Part shown: piece by piece, positions 24,944-32,904 of the stretch
How the letters are laid out: each line of letters opens with the position of its first letter
Numbering within the stretch: position 1 is the first letter of the stretch
NCBI GenBank assembly: GCA_022712315.1
Contig: JALAGS010000124.1
Location: 1-45,235, forward strand
Length of the DNA: 45,235 bases
DNA from: Sphingobacterium sp.
Lineage (GTDB): Bacteria; Bacteroidota; Bacteroidia; Sphingobacteriales; Sphingobacteriaceae
Reading direction: 5' to 3'
Notes under the pieces: model-generated
Databases searched by the model: none
What the model was told of the DNA's origin: nothing
The model's input: only the letters and a program-made list of their open reading frames with translations
Program-made: the position numbers and the translations under genes

Positions 24944-25930
24944 TTAACGGTGCTTCTGCACGATTTCATTTATAATTTCCTGCGTTATATTAGGGTAATC
25001 AACTTCAACCCTAGATTTACTGTTGAGCCAAGCTTCTATTGCCAGCATGTTTTTCTGTTTTAAACTAGAAATTACAGGTACCCCCATTTCCTCCAAAGAT
25101 GCAGCGTTCAAATGCTGTTCATATTGATTTTTCATCGGGATAACCAACAGTTTCTTTTTCAAATATAACGCTTCTGCCGGTGTTTCAAAACCTGCCCCAC
25201 ATAAAACTCCAGAAGAAGAGGCCATACTTTCAATAAAAGATTGGTTATTGATCGGCTTGATTGTCACATTTTTCATTTCAAATGCCTTTGAATTATGTTT
25301 GCTAAAAACATCCCACTTCACATCAGGAAACTTCATCAAATGCTTTAATAAATGGGCATCGTCATAAGCAGGCAGGTAAACAGTGTAATGACCCTGATCT
25401 GTTACATTCAATTCGCGTACGGCATTACGAATCACCGGTGGATAAATATGTTTGGAGTAACGCTTGAAATGAAAGCCATAAGAATGTGTAGACGGCGCAT
25501 AATTTTTCATAATAAATTTACCCAGCATATCACTCTCGTCTGGCTTAGGGCTAGCAGGATCCAAGGCCGCTATCTGATGACTCAAACCAATGCACTCCAA
25601 ATCTTTGGAGTGACAAGCCCAAGCAGAGATCGGCTCAAAGTCATTGATCACCAGATCATAATTTTCAATAGGCAGGCTCTTAATTTCATTCGTAAATTTA
25701 CGGATCGTCGAACTCATAAAGGTTTTCCATAAATCCACCCCGCCAGATTTACCAAAAATAAAACTCAAGCCATGAAAACGGTATTTCACTTCGAAGGGTA
25801 AAGATAGATCCGCCTGAATTCCACTCACCAATACATCTACCTCTCCTAACTCCCTCAAGCACGGAACAATATCCATCGCCCGGCTCAAGTGCCCATTTCC
25901 TGTTCCTTGTACGGCATACAATATCTTCAT
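24944..25930 (-). CDS. Glycosyltransferase family protein (GT-B type)
   Basis: The 328-residue protein begins MKILYAVQGTGNGHLSRAMD at ATG 25930. The G-x-G-N-G-H motif is the N-terminal donor or acceptor loop of MurG-like GT-B enzymes, and CGAGFETPAEALYLKKKLLVIP in the C-terminal half is the nucleotide-sugar-binding region of that fold. An in-frame ATG at 25963 would add 11 residues without similarity to the fold. Substrate and acceptor are unknown. It is the first gene of a three-gene operon with FKBP and an aldo-keto reductase, and diverges from the phospholipase-like gene across a 180-base AT-rich gap. Confidence 0.85.
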   Translation of the reverse strand: MKILYAVQGTGNGHLSRAMDIVPCLRELGEVDVLVSGIQADLSLPFEVKYRFHGLSFIFGKSGGVDLWKTFMSSTIRKFTNEIKSLPIENYDLVINDFEPISAWACHSKDLECIGLSHQIAALDPASPKPDESDMLGKFIMKNYAPSTHSYGFHFKRYSKHIYPPVIRNAVRELNVTDQGHYTVYLPAYDDAHLLKHLMKFPDVKWDVFSKHNSKAFEMKNVTIKPINNQSFIESMASSSGVLCGAGFETPAEALYLKKKLLVIPMKNQYEQHLNAASLEEMGVPVISSLKQKNMLAIEAWLNSKSRVEVDYPNITQEIINEIVQKHR

Positions 25931-26110
25931 AACGACTATATTTTGTGTCGGCAAATTAATCAATTTTAACGAGTATCAATATTATTTTATTGTTTAGCTA
26001 TGTTAAGAAAATATAAATTAACATCAACAAACAATTCCGTTAATCCATTTTTAATTTTCCTTTATGTATATTTAATACCAACAATTAATTAATAGCCAGT
26101 TTGATACCAC

Positions 26111-27061
26111 ATGAAGTCTCTATTTTATTGGATGCTCGCTATAGCGGCCACATTAACGCTAACATCTTGGGGATTTTTTGCCCATAAAAAAATCAATCAC
26201 TATGCCGTCTTTGCCCTTCCAGCAAAGCTGGCAAAATTTTATAAACACAATATAGACCTTATTACCGAAAAAGCGGTCGATCCAGACAAGCGTTGCTTCA
26301 CGGATAGCGCTGAAGGGCCCAGACATTTTATTGACATAGATGACTATCGCGAGGATAGAGTGATCGATTCCATTCCGATACATTGGTCACAGGCGAAAGA
26401 AAAATTACAGGAGAAACAATTATTAAAGAATGGTATTGTCCCCTGGCAAATCAATCTTACCTATCAAAAGCTTGTTAAAGCTTTTCAAGCAAAAGATTAT
26501 AAACGGATCATCAAACATTCAGCAGAACTTGGTCATTATATTGCAGATGCTCATGTACCGCTACATACCACTAAAAATTACAATGGACAACTAACGAATC
26601 AAATCGGTATACATGCATTCTGGGAAAGTCGCTTACCAGAGATGTTTTCCGAAAAATACAATCTCTTGGTTGGAAAAGCCTCTTATATTAAGGATCCTTT
26701 GGCAGAAGCGTGGCAAATCATCCGCGAAAGTAATCGCCTTGTCGATTCCGTCCTAGATGTCGAAGCCAATCTCAATAATCAATTTAAATCTTCTCAAAAG
26801 AAATCTTTTATTGAACGAAACAACCAACTGTTGTGGACCTATTCAGACAATTATGCCATTGCCTATCACAAGACCATGAACGGCATGGTGGAAAGGAGAA
26901 TGCAAAAAGCAGTCTTACGTGTTTCCTCCTATTGGTATTCTGCCTGGCTTGAATCTGGTCAACCTGACCTAAGCAACATTGAAAAAATAAAAATGATTGA
27001 CAAACAAGATCCCATTGATATAACTGGGAAAAAACCAATCGGCCGGGAAGAGTGGATGTAG
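26111..27061 (+). CDS. Zinc-dependent phospholipase C / S1-P1 nuclease-like exported protein
   Basis: The 316-residue protein has a signal peptide (about 1-18), so Trp20 lies close to the start of the mature chain, as in zinc-dependent phospholipase C and S1/P1 nucleases, where an N-terminal Trp helps bind the zinc cluster. Further likely zinc ligands are H25, H72 and D75 (HFIDID), H136, H142 and D146 (GHYIADAHVPLH), H152, and H168 with E172 (HAFWE). The precise activity, phospholipid or nucleic acid cleavage, cannot be told apart here. A TonB-dependent receptor gene follows on the same strand. Confidence 0.85.
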   Translation: MKSLFYWMLAIAATLTLTSWGFFAHKKINHYAVFALPAKLAKFYKHNIDLITEKAVDPDKRCFTDSAEGPRHFIDIDDYREDRVIDSIPIHWSQAKEKLQEKQLLKNGIVPWQINLTYQKLVKAFQAKDYKRIIKHSAELGHYIADAHVPLHTTKNYNGQLTNQIGIHAFWESRLPEMFSEKYNLLVGKASYIKDPLAEAWQIIRESNRLVDSVLDVEANLNNQFKSSQKKSFIERNNQLLWTYSDNYAIAYHKTMNGMVERRMQKAVLRVSSYWYSAWLESGQPDLSNIEKIKMIDKQDPIDITGKKPIGREEWM

Positions 27062-27133
27062 ATAAATAGCCATACAACAACCGGACTATTTATATTGTTA
27101 ATACCGGACTACTATTTTTTTAATCAGCTACGT

Positions 27134-27141
27134 TACTTTTG
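27134..27141 (+). promoter_or_regulatory. Candidate -7 box (TACTTTTG) upstream of the TonB receptor gene
   Basis: TACTTTTG fits TAnnTTTG and lies 24 bases before the chosen ATG at 27166. No clear -33 element is seen. Confidence 0.35.
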
Positions 27142-27165
27142 CAGCGTAAAAGCTATGAAAAAATC

Positions 27166-29052
27166 ATGTTGAATAAGAAAATTACGTTAACCAAACTTGC
27201 AGTAGTGCTGAGTATAGGGGCTGCATCGGCACAGATCAAGGATACAACAGCCTTGAGCGAGGTCATCATTAATCAAAATCGCTTACAGATTCCTTTTTCC
27301 AAACAAAGTAAAAATATACAGATATTGACACAAGAAGATATCCAAAGACTCCCAAATCGATCAATTAACGAATTGCTTACCAATATCCCCGGAGTTGATA
27401 TTCGTCAACGTGGGCCATTTGGTTCACAGGCTGATATTAGTATCGATGGCGGTTCTTTTGAACAAACCGCGATCCTGCTCAATGGAGTTAAAATCACCGA
27501 TCCACAGAGTGCTCATCACAACATGAATCTTCCCGTTCCTCTCGAAGCCATCGAGCGGATCGAAATCATCAGAGGGCCAGCATCACGGATTTTCGGCATC
27601 AATGCTCTTACCGGCGCCATTAATATCGTAACAAAGAAAATTGAATCAAATCAGATTAGCGCCCAGGTATACGGCGGATCCTCATTCAAAGATAATGAAC
27701 AGACGAGCACCGGGAAGTATTATGGTAAAGGGGTTCAGCTTGGATCACAATTCCTTACCAAGCAGACGAGCCACGGTTTATATTTTGGCCATGAAGACTC
27801 GAATGGACAACGTTACAATACAGCTTCCAACAATAATAAGCTCTATTATGACGGAACATATCAACCTGATGCATCGAATCTGGTAAAAGCCAATGCGGGC
27901 TATATCAACAATCAATTTGGCGCCAATGGTTATTATGCCGCGCCGAACGACAAGGAGGCTTACGAGCAGGTTAAGACCGCTTTTGCTTCCCTGCAGTCCA
28001 AGCATCAATTAACATCGACATTTTCGATCAGTCCACGTCTTAGCAATCGCTATAATGAAGATGAATATTGGTATCTAGGAAGGGAAACGACAAAAGGAAG
28101 AGCCAAACACTATAGTAATGTTTTTGGCGCAGAAATCAATGCCGCATTGGAGCAGCGTTATGGAACCTTCGGCATAGGGCTGGAAAGTAGATTTGAACAT
28201 ATCAATAGCACCAGTATTGGCCGTCATGACCGAGAGAATTACGGCGGCTATCTAGAATTCAAAACGGAAGCGATCGAAAAACTGATGATCAATGCCGGAG
28301 CATATATCAATTATAACTCGAAATTTGGCTGGCAGGTCTTTCCAGGTCTTGATTTAGGTTACGATATTACCGAACATTGGAAGATTGTCGTTAACGCAGG
28401 ATCAAGCCAACGTATCCCATCTTTTACCGATCTTTACAATAATCAAACGGCCAATATCGGAAATCCAAACCTTACCTCCGAAAATGCCTATCAGATTGAG
28501 GGGGGGATCAAATACCTATCCAATCAAATTGTTGCCCAAGCGGGTTATTTCCACCGTAAAATAGACGATTTCATCGACTGGCAAAAAACCGATGCCAGTG
28601 CTGCGCCCGGAACAGTCATTCCTTGGCAGCCAACAAATATTGGGAAAAACAAAATCGATGGATTGAATGCATCTTTTCGATACAATCTCAATGATCCCAG
28701 TGCCACGACACGCTATTTTACAACCCTTAGCTACAATTACCTCAAGCCCAGTGTAACGTTGGCAGACAGCGTATTGTCCAAATACGCAATAGAGAGCCTA
28801 AGACACCAAGTTATCGTCAACTTTACAATAAATCATAAAAATTGGATGTTAACCACTGCCAACCGTTTTAATGAACGGATCAGTTACAAATCTTATTTTA
28901 TCGCAGATGTAAGAGCGGCCTACCAATTTAGTGATTTAAATATCTTTGCTGATGTGCAAAATATATTTGATAAAAGTTATATCGAAGCAGCCGCTGTTCC
29001 TATGCCAGGACGCTGGTTTAGCCTCGGGGCAAAATATAAACTAACTTACTAA
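27166..29052 (+). CDS. TonB-dependent outer membrane receptor
   Basis: Starting at ATG 27166 (MLNKKITLTKLAVVLSIGAASAQ) gives a 628-residue protein with a clean signal peptide; the TTG at 27139 would put extra residues in front of it. A plug domain follows (about residues 30-155), with SINELLTNIPGVDIRQRGPF and IERIEIIRGPASRIFGINAL, then a beta-barrel ending in the aromatic-rich KYKLTY. The architecture is BtuB-like: a plain receptor without the SusC N-terminal carboxypeptidase-like domain. No cobalamin riboswitch fits in the 100-base leader. The ligand is unknown; a siderophore, vitamin or metal is possible. It ends at a strong terminator. Confidence 0.9.
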   Translation: MLNKKITLTKLAVVLSIGAASAQIKDTTALSEVIINQNRLQIPFSKQSKNIQILTQEDIQRLPNRSINELLTNIPGVDIRQRGPFGSQADISIDGGSFEQTAILLNGVKITDPQSAHHNMNLPVPLEAIERIEIIRGPASRIFGINALTGAINIVTKKIESNQISAQVYGGSSFKDNEQTSTGKYYGKGVQLGSQFLTKQTSHGLYFGHEDSNGQRYNTASNNNKLYYDGTYQPDASNLVKANAGYINNQFGANGYYAAPNDKEAYEQVKTAFASLQSKHQLTSTFSISPRLSNRYNEDEYWYLGRETTKGRAKHYSNVFGAEINAALEQRYGTFGIGLESRFEHINSTSIGRHDRENYGGYLEFKTEAIEKLMINAGAYINYNSKFGWQVFPGLDLGYDITEHWKIVVNAGSSQRIPSFTDLYNNQTANIGNPNLTSENAYQIEGGIKYLSNQIVAQAGYFHRKIDDFIDWQKTDASAAPGTVIPWQPTNIGKNKIDGLNASFRYNLNDPSATTRYFTTLSYNYLKPSVTLADSVLSKYAIESLRHQVIVNFTINHKNWMLTTANRFNERISYKSYFIADVRAAYQFSDLNIFADVQNIFDKSYIEAAAVPMPGRWFSLGAKYKLTY

Positions 29053-29103
29053 ATCCAATAAAGGGTAAAATTTGTTGGCTACACATTTTGCCATTCGTAA
29101 TAC

Positions 29104-29137
29104 AAAACCCCAAATGGTCATTCCATTTGGGGTTTTT
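29104..29137 (+). terminator. Intrinsic terminator after the TonB-dependent receptor
   Basis: AAAACCCCAAATGG (29104-29117) pairs perfectly with CCATTTGGGGTTTT (29123-29136) over a 5-base loop, followed by T. It can also serve the convergent ThuA gene. Confidence 0.92.
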
Positions 29138-29192
29138 CATAGTACACTCATAACTCAGAAGCTTGCTTCTTTCTTACACCGACAACAATAGC

Positions 29193-29909
29193 TTACTTTT
29201 TCTTTGGAAGCACGGATAAAATCCCGCCGATTAAATGTTTTTGGAATTCAGGCTCATCATAAGATTCTTCAGTATGGCCTAGACCAGTATAAAACACTTT
29301 GCCGCCATCATAATTCTGCGTCCAGGAAATCGGATGTTGATCCCCCATTTTTCCACCTTGGTAGCTTTTTTCATCTAAATTCATCAAAACATGCAATCCA
29401 TCTTTCACATCCTTGAAATTATACCATTCGTCCTTGTGCCACCAGATCGGCTCAAGATGCTTCGTAGCGGCATGTTTTCTATCCAGCACATCAATTTTAG
29501 CCTTTTGTACAGCAGGATGAGATGCAAAATATGCACCAACCAGACCATTATACCAAGGCCAGTCAAACTCGGTATCCGTCGCAGCGTGGATGCCCACAAA
29601 TCCCTTACCTGATTGGATATACCGCACAAAAGCTTCTTGTTGTGCATCATCAAGGATATCGCCAGTCGTGCTCAGAAAAATAATAGCGTCGTATTTTTTT
29701 AACCCCTGGTCTGTAAATAAAGCCGCATCCTCTGAATGATCAGACTTTATCTTTTCTTTATCTAGTAATTGTTTGAGCACCTGCGCTCCTTTTTCAATAC
29801 TACCGTGTCTAAATCCTTTTGTCTTGCTAAAGATCAGTACTTGTTTTTGCGCGTTAACAGCAATTGATACCCCAAAAAGGAGAAACAGAAAAATGATGAT
29901 TCTATTCAT
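29193..29909 (-). CDS. ThuA domain-containing exported protein
   Basis: The 238-residue protein has a signal peptide (about 1-20, ending VNAQ) and a single ThuA/trehalose-utilisation domain of the glutamine amidotransferase-like fold. Recognisable parts are VLIFSKTKGFRHGSI (24-38), YDAIIFLSTTGDIL, GKGFVGIHAATDTEFDWPWY, and a C-terminal GGKVFYTGLGHTEESY. The nucleophile Cys of true amidotransferases is absent at the elbow (GIHAA). ThuA-like proteins are linked to sugar utilisation, but the reaction is not established for this exported type. Single-gene unit. Confidence 0.88.
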   Translation of the reverse strand: MNRIIIFLFLLFGVSIAVNAQKQVLIFSKTKGFRHGSIEKGAQVLKQLLDKEKIKSDHSEDAALFTDQGLKKYDAIIFLSTTGDILDDAQQEAFVRYIQSGKGFVGIHAATDTEFDWPWYNGLVGAYFASHPAVQKAKIDVLDRKHAATKHLEPIWWHKDEWYNFKDVKDGLHVLMNLDEKSYQGGKMGDQHPISWTQNYDGGKVFYTGLGHTEESYDEPEFQKHLIGGILSVLPKKK

Positions 29910-29983
29910 GATATAAATGGTTATTATGATTTAAGTTTAGGTTTGCGATTTTCAGCAACTCTATTATGCTAAAAATTGAAAGT

Positions 29984-30020
29984 AGAAATGCCCTATACTC
30001 TCCCGCTATAGGGCATTTCT
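29984..30020. terminator. Stem-loop terminator after aroB
   Basis: AGAAATGCCCTATA (29984-29997) pairs perfectly with TATAGGGCATTTCT (30007-30020) over a 9-base loop. It lies seven bases beyond the aroB stop on the minus strand. The T run is better on the plus strand, so minus-strand termination is likely but not certain. Confidence 0.75.
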
Positions 30021-30026
30021 TTTATT

Positions 30027-31094
30027 TTATGAAGTAATCAACTCCCGATAAAAATCAAGACTTTCTATAATGTCGTCTTCGGACACATAGATATCATATT
30101 GACAGCTGCCAATTTGATCAAGCAGCGCGAAACCAATCTGGTTAGACAGGTTTTTCTTATCGTTCCGCATCAAATCCAGCAACGCAGTGTCAATGGAAGA
30201 ATCAAATGTATAATCCTTAAAATATCTTCTGAACGTTTGGATCAAATCATTTAATTCATCCAAGGGCAGACCATTTAATTTATGCGACAGATATCCTTCA
30301 CAAATCATTCCCGCTGCAATAGCCTCTCCATGTAACAAAGGTGAAGAATCGTTCAGCAAAGAATATCCTTCAATTGCATGACCAATCGTATGACCAAAGT
30401 TTAAAATTTTACGGAGCCCTTTCTCCTTAGGATCCTCAAGAACAACGCGATTTTTGATCGAAACAGAGTGCTTAACCAAGGAATTATCGATTTGATCAAT
30501 TTCAAGAGCCTTTACCTGCTCATAATAAGCGCGATCGAAAATAAGTCCATGTTTGATCACTTCCGCGAAACCTGAGATTAACTGACGTTGATCTAATGTT
30601 TTCAAAAACTGACTTGAAATAAAAACGGCCTGTGGCTGTGCAAAAGTTCCAATAATATTTTTTACACTCCCCATATCGATACCGGTCTTGCCTCCCACTG
30701 ACGCATCTACTTGGGACAATAATGTCGTTGGGATTTGGATAAAATCCATTCCTCTTTTGAAAGTAGATGCTGCAAATCCGCCCATATCCGTCACAACACC
30801 ACCTCCAAGATTAATCATCAACGAATGTCTATCGGCTCCAAAATCGAGCATATTATGCCATACACCAATACAGAAATCAATATTTTTATTCTCTTCCCCC
30901 GGATCCACTTCAATCACATCATAATTCGCTAAATTGGGCAAGGCTTGCTGAAATATAGGCAAACAATTATCTAAGGTATTGGTATCCACCAAAACGATGA
31001 TCTTTGAGTAATTGCGCTCAGCTAAAAATGCCTCTAAAGAGGCCAAAGTATCATCAAAATATACCTGATAGCCCAAACTTTCTATGACTTCCAT
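30027..31094 (-). CDS. aroB: 3-dehydroquinate synthase
   Basis: A 355-residue enzyme of the shikimate pathway that converts DAHP to 3-dehydroquinate using NAD and zinc. NAD-binding GGGVVTDMGGF and ASVGGKTGID are visible, with the zinc ligands expected from the segments FAEVIKHGLI (Glu), FGHTIGHAIEG (His) and LLHGEAIAAGM (His). The length is normal. The small S4-domain gene lies 50 bases upstream on the same strand and may be co-transcribed. A stem-loop follows the stop. Confidence 0.95.
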   Translation of the reverse strand: MEVIESLGYQVYFDDTLASLEAFLAERNYSKIIVLVDTNTLDNCLPIFQQALPNLANYDVIEVDPGEENKNIDFCIGVWHNMLDFGADRHSLMINLGGGVVTDMGGFAASTFKRGMDFIQIPTTLLSQVDASVGGKTGIDMGSVKNIIGTFAQPQAVFISSQFLKTLDQRQLISGFAEVIKHGLIFDRAYYEQVKALEIDQIDNSLVKHSVSIKNRVVLEDPKEKGLRKILNFGHTIGHAIEGYSLLNDSSPLLHGEAIAAGMICEGYLSHKLNGLPLDELNDLIQTFRRYFKDYTFDSSIDTALLDLMRNDKKNLSNQIGFALLDQIGSCQYDIYVSEDDIIESLDFYRELITS

Positions 31095-31144
31095 TCTACG
31101 ATTCTTTAAGGTTTAAGTTTTCTATTTACCAATATTGTTTAATA

Positions 31145-31351
31145 TTACACCAATTTTATTTGCATCCCATCAAATTCAACAACATCTCCCGGTCTCAATT
31201 TGAGTCTTTTTCGATAATCGATCTGTCCATTGTATTTCACACACCCTTCCTCCACAACCCACTGAGCCATAGCACCATGCTCAACCCAATTTAAAGCTTT
31301 AAGTAACTGTATAAGCTGTATGTATTCGCCCTCGATTTTAAATTCTTGCAT
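31145..31351 (-). CDS. Small RNA-binding S4 domain protein (YbcJ-like)
   Basis: The 68-residue protein is almost entirely one S4 RNA-binding domain: IQLIQLLKALNWVEHGAMAQ forms the two helices, then VVEEGCVKYNGQIDYRKRLK is the usual loop with a basic patch, and LRPGDVVEFDGMQIKLV the closing strands. Single-domain YbcJ-type proteins bind structured RNA, probably rRNA. It sits in front of aroB and back to back with the proline dehydrogenase gene. Confidence 0.9.
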   Translation of the reverse strand: MQEFKIEGEYIQLIQLLKALNWVEHGAMAQWVVEEGCVKYNGQIDYRKRLKLRPGDVVEFDGMQIKLV

Positions 31352-31397
31352 TCCACAAAAATAGTGGTTTCACTGAGGAATACAAGAATAATCATCG

Positions 31398-31426
31398 TTT
31401 TAATGCTTAGTAAATTGCTACATTTG
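31398..31426 (+). promoter_or_regulatory. Candidate promoter of the proline dehydrogenase gene
   Basis: TACATTTG (31419-31426) matches the -7 consensus TAnnTTTG. A -33-like TTTT (31398-31401) lies 17 bases upstream. The predicted transcript would start about 15 bases before the ATG at 31447. Confidence 0.5.
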
Positions 31427-31446
31427 CCTTATTGCAAATAAAGATT

Positions 31447-32640
31447 ATGATTGAGAATTCTGAGCCCAAGACATTATCCTTTGATAATACAGAGATTGCT
31501 TTTAAAAGTAAAAGTGATAAGGATTTGGAAAGAGCGTATTGGTTATTCAAAATAATAGCGAATAACTTCTTGACAAAGGTAGGTCCGTCGATTACCAACT
31601 TTGCACTGAACATAGGACTACCTATCCAAGGCATCATCCGTAAAACAATCTTCAAACACTTCTGCGGTGGAGAAACCATCGAGGGTTGCGAAACAGCCAT
31701 CAACGAATTGGGAGAGAACGGTGTAGGCACAATATTGGACTATTCTGTTGAAGGAGAAGAGACTGAAACTGCATTTGACGCTTGTTGTAACGAAGTACTG
31801 CGTACCGTAGTTGCTGCCAGCAAAAACAAGTACATTCCATTCTCCGTATTTAAACCAACAGGTTTGGGTCGATTTGAATTGTTTGAGAAGGTTAATGCCA
31901 AAGAGACGCTAACAGAAAGTGAGCAGGCAGAGTATCAACGTATGTTAGATCGTACAGACCGTATCTGTAAGGCCTGTCATGCTGCAGGTGTGAAAGTATT
32001 AGTCGATGCTGAACATTCATGGATTCAAGATGCTATCGATGACATTGCCCGCGAGATGATGGAAAAATACAATATGGAAAAACCAATTGTATATAATACA
32101 TACCAATTGTACCGCAGTGATAAGTTAGCTTCTTTGAAAGCTGATTTTGAATATGCAAAAGTAAGAGGATTTCACATGGGAGCTAAAATCGTACGTGGTG
32201 CATATATGGAAATAGAACGTGCCCGTGCAGCTCAAAAAGGTTATCCGGATCCAATCCAACCGAATAAAGAAGCTTCCGATAGAGATTACAATGAGGCCAT
32301 TGAATTTATATTGGATCATCTGGACAACTTTGGACTTATGGCAGGTACTCATAATGAGGATAGCAGCATGCTATTGGCAAAAGAAATTGACAGACGTGGC
32401 ATTGATAGATCCACTGATCGTGTCTTCTTTGCCCAGTTATTGGGTATGTCTGACAACCTTAGCTTCAATTTAGCAGCACACGGTTACAATGTAGCTAAAT
32501 ACATGCCTTATGGACCGGTTAAAGCTGTTATGCCGTACCTTTTCCGTAGAGCACAAGAAAATACATCAGTCGCCGGGGCGACAGGTCGAGAGCTCGGGCT
32601 TTTGATCAAAGAAAAACAAAGAAGAAAAGCTAGTCGATAA
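31447..32640 (+). CDS. Proline dehydrogenase family protein
   Basis: From ATG 31447 the protein has 397 residues and matches monofunctional proline dehydrogenase: a TIM-barrel flavoenzyme that oxidises proline to pyrroline-5-carboxylate. Diagnostic segments are GAKIVRGAYMEIERARA, the acidic-aromatic barrel strands AGTHNEDSS and FAQLLGMSDNLSF, and the substrate-binding YLFRRAQENTSVAG near the C-terminus. The TTG five codons upstream is not preferred because the promoter and ATG fit better. The last codons form the left arm of the terminator hairpin, with the stop codon in the loop. Confidence 0.93.
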   Translation: MIENSEPKTLSFDNTEIAFKSKSDKDLERAYWLFKIIANNFLTKVGPSITNFALNIGLPIQGIIRKTIFKHFCGGETIEGCETAINELGENGVGTILDYSVEGEETETAFDACCNEVLRTVVAASKNKYIPFSVFKPTGLGRFELFEKVNAKETLTESEQAEYQRMLDRTDRICKACHAAGVKVLVDAEHSWIQDAIDDIAREMMEKYNMEKPIVYNTYQLYRSDKLASLKADFEYAKVRGFHMGAKIVRGAYMEIERARAAQKGYPDPIQPNKEASDRDYNEAIEFILDHLDNFGLMAGTHNEDSSMLLAKEIDRRGIDRSTDRVFFAQLLGMSDNLSFNLAAHGYNVAKYMPYGPVKAVMPYLFRRAQENTSVAGATGRELGLLIKEKQRRKASR

Positions 32641-32655
32641 CGACTAGCTTTTTTT
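32625..32655 (+). terminator. Terminator overlapping the end of the proline dehydrogenase gene
   Basis: AAAAGCTAGTCG (32625-32636) pairs with CGACTAGCTTTT (32641-32652) over an ATAA loop that contains the TAA stop, followed by seven T. The left arm encodes the last four residues or so. Confidence 0.9.
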
Positions 32656-32825
32656 ATAGACAGCAAATATCTATTCAATCTGTTTAAAGAGTTTTCCTCA
32701 AACACCTCACAGTAAATACCGGACTTTTGATAAATAAAAAGACATTTCAAGCCCCCAATACGCTCACTTTTACGTTTGGAACAACCTAATTACAAAATCA
32801 TTCCAAAATTCTTAAAACTATTATT

Positions 32826-32833
32826 TATGTTTG
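32826..32833 (+). promoter_or_regulatory. Candidate -7 box (TATGTTTG) of the acyl-CoA ligase gene
   Basis: TATGTTTG fits TAnnTTTG. It lies about 70 bases before the ATG at 32905. No good -33 element is seen. The rest of the 264-base gap (32641-32904) holds the previous terminator and otherwise nothing recognisable. Confidence 0.4.
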
Positions 32834-32904
32834 CAAACTTTTCCCTTAAAACAGAGTTCATAGTGGAAGGGTGCTCCCCGAGAGCTTAAAAGAATACATT
32901 TGAA

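Noticed and set aside
27082..27114. Direct repeat ACCGGACTA before the TonB receptor gene
   Set aside because: Two 9-base copies only; too short and not linked to any regulator or mobile element, so likely chance.
27062..27165. Cobalamin riboswitch upstream of the BtuB-like receptor
   Set aside because: The gap is about 100 bases, too short for a complete cobalamin riboswitch, and no B12-box-like sequence is visible.
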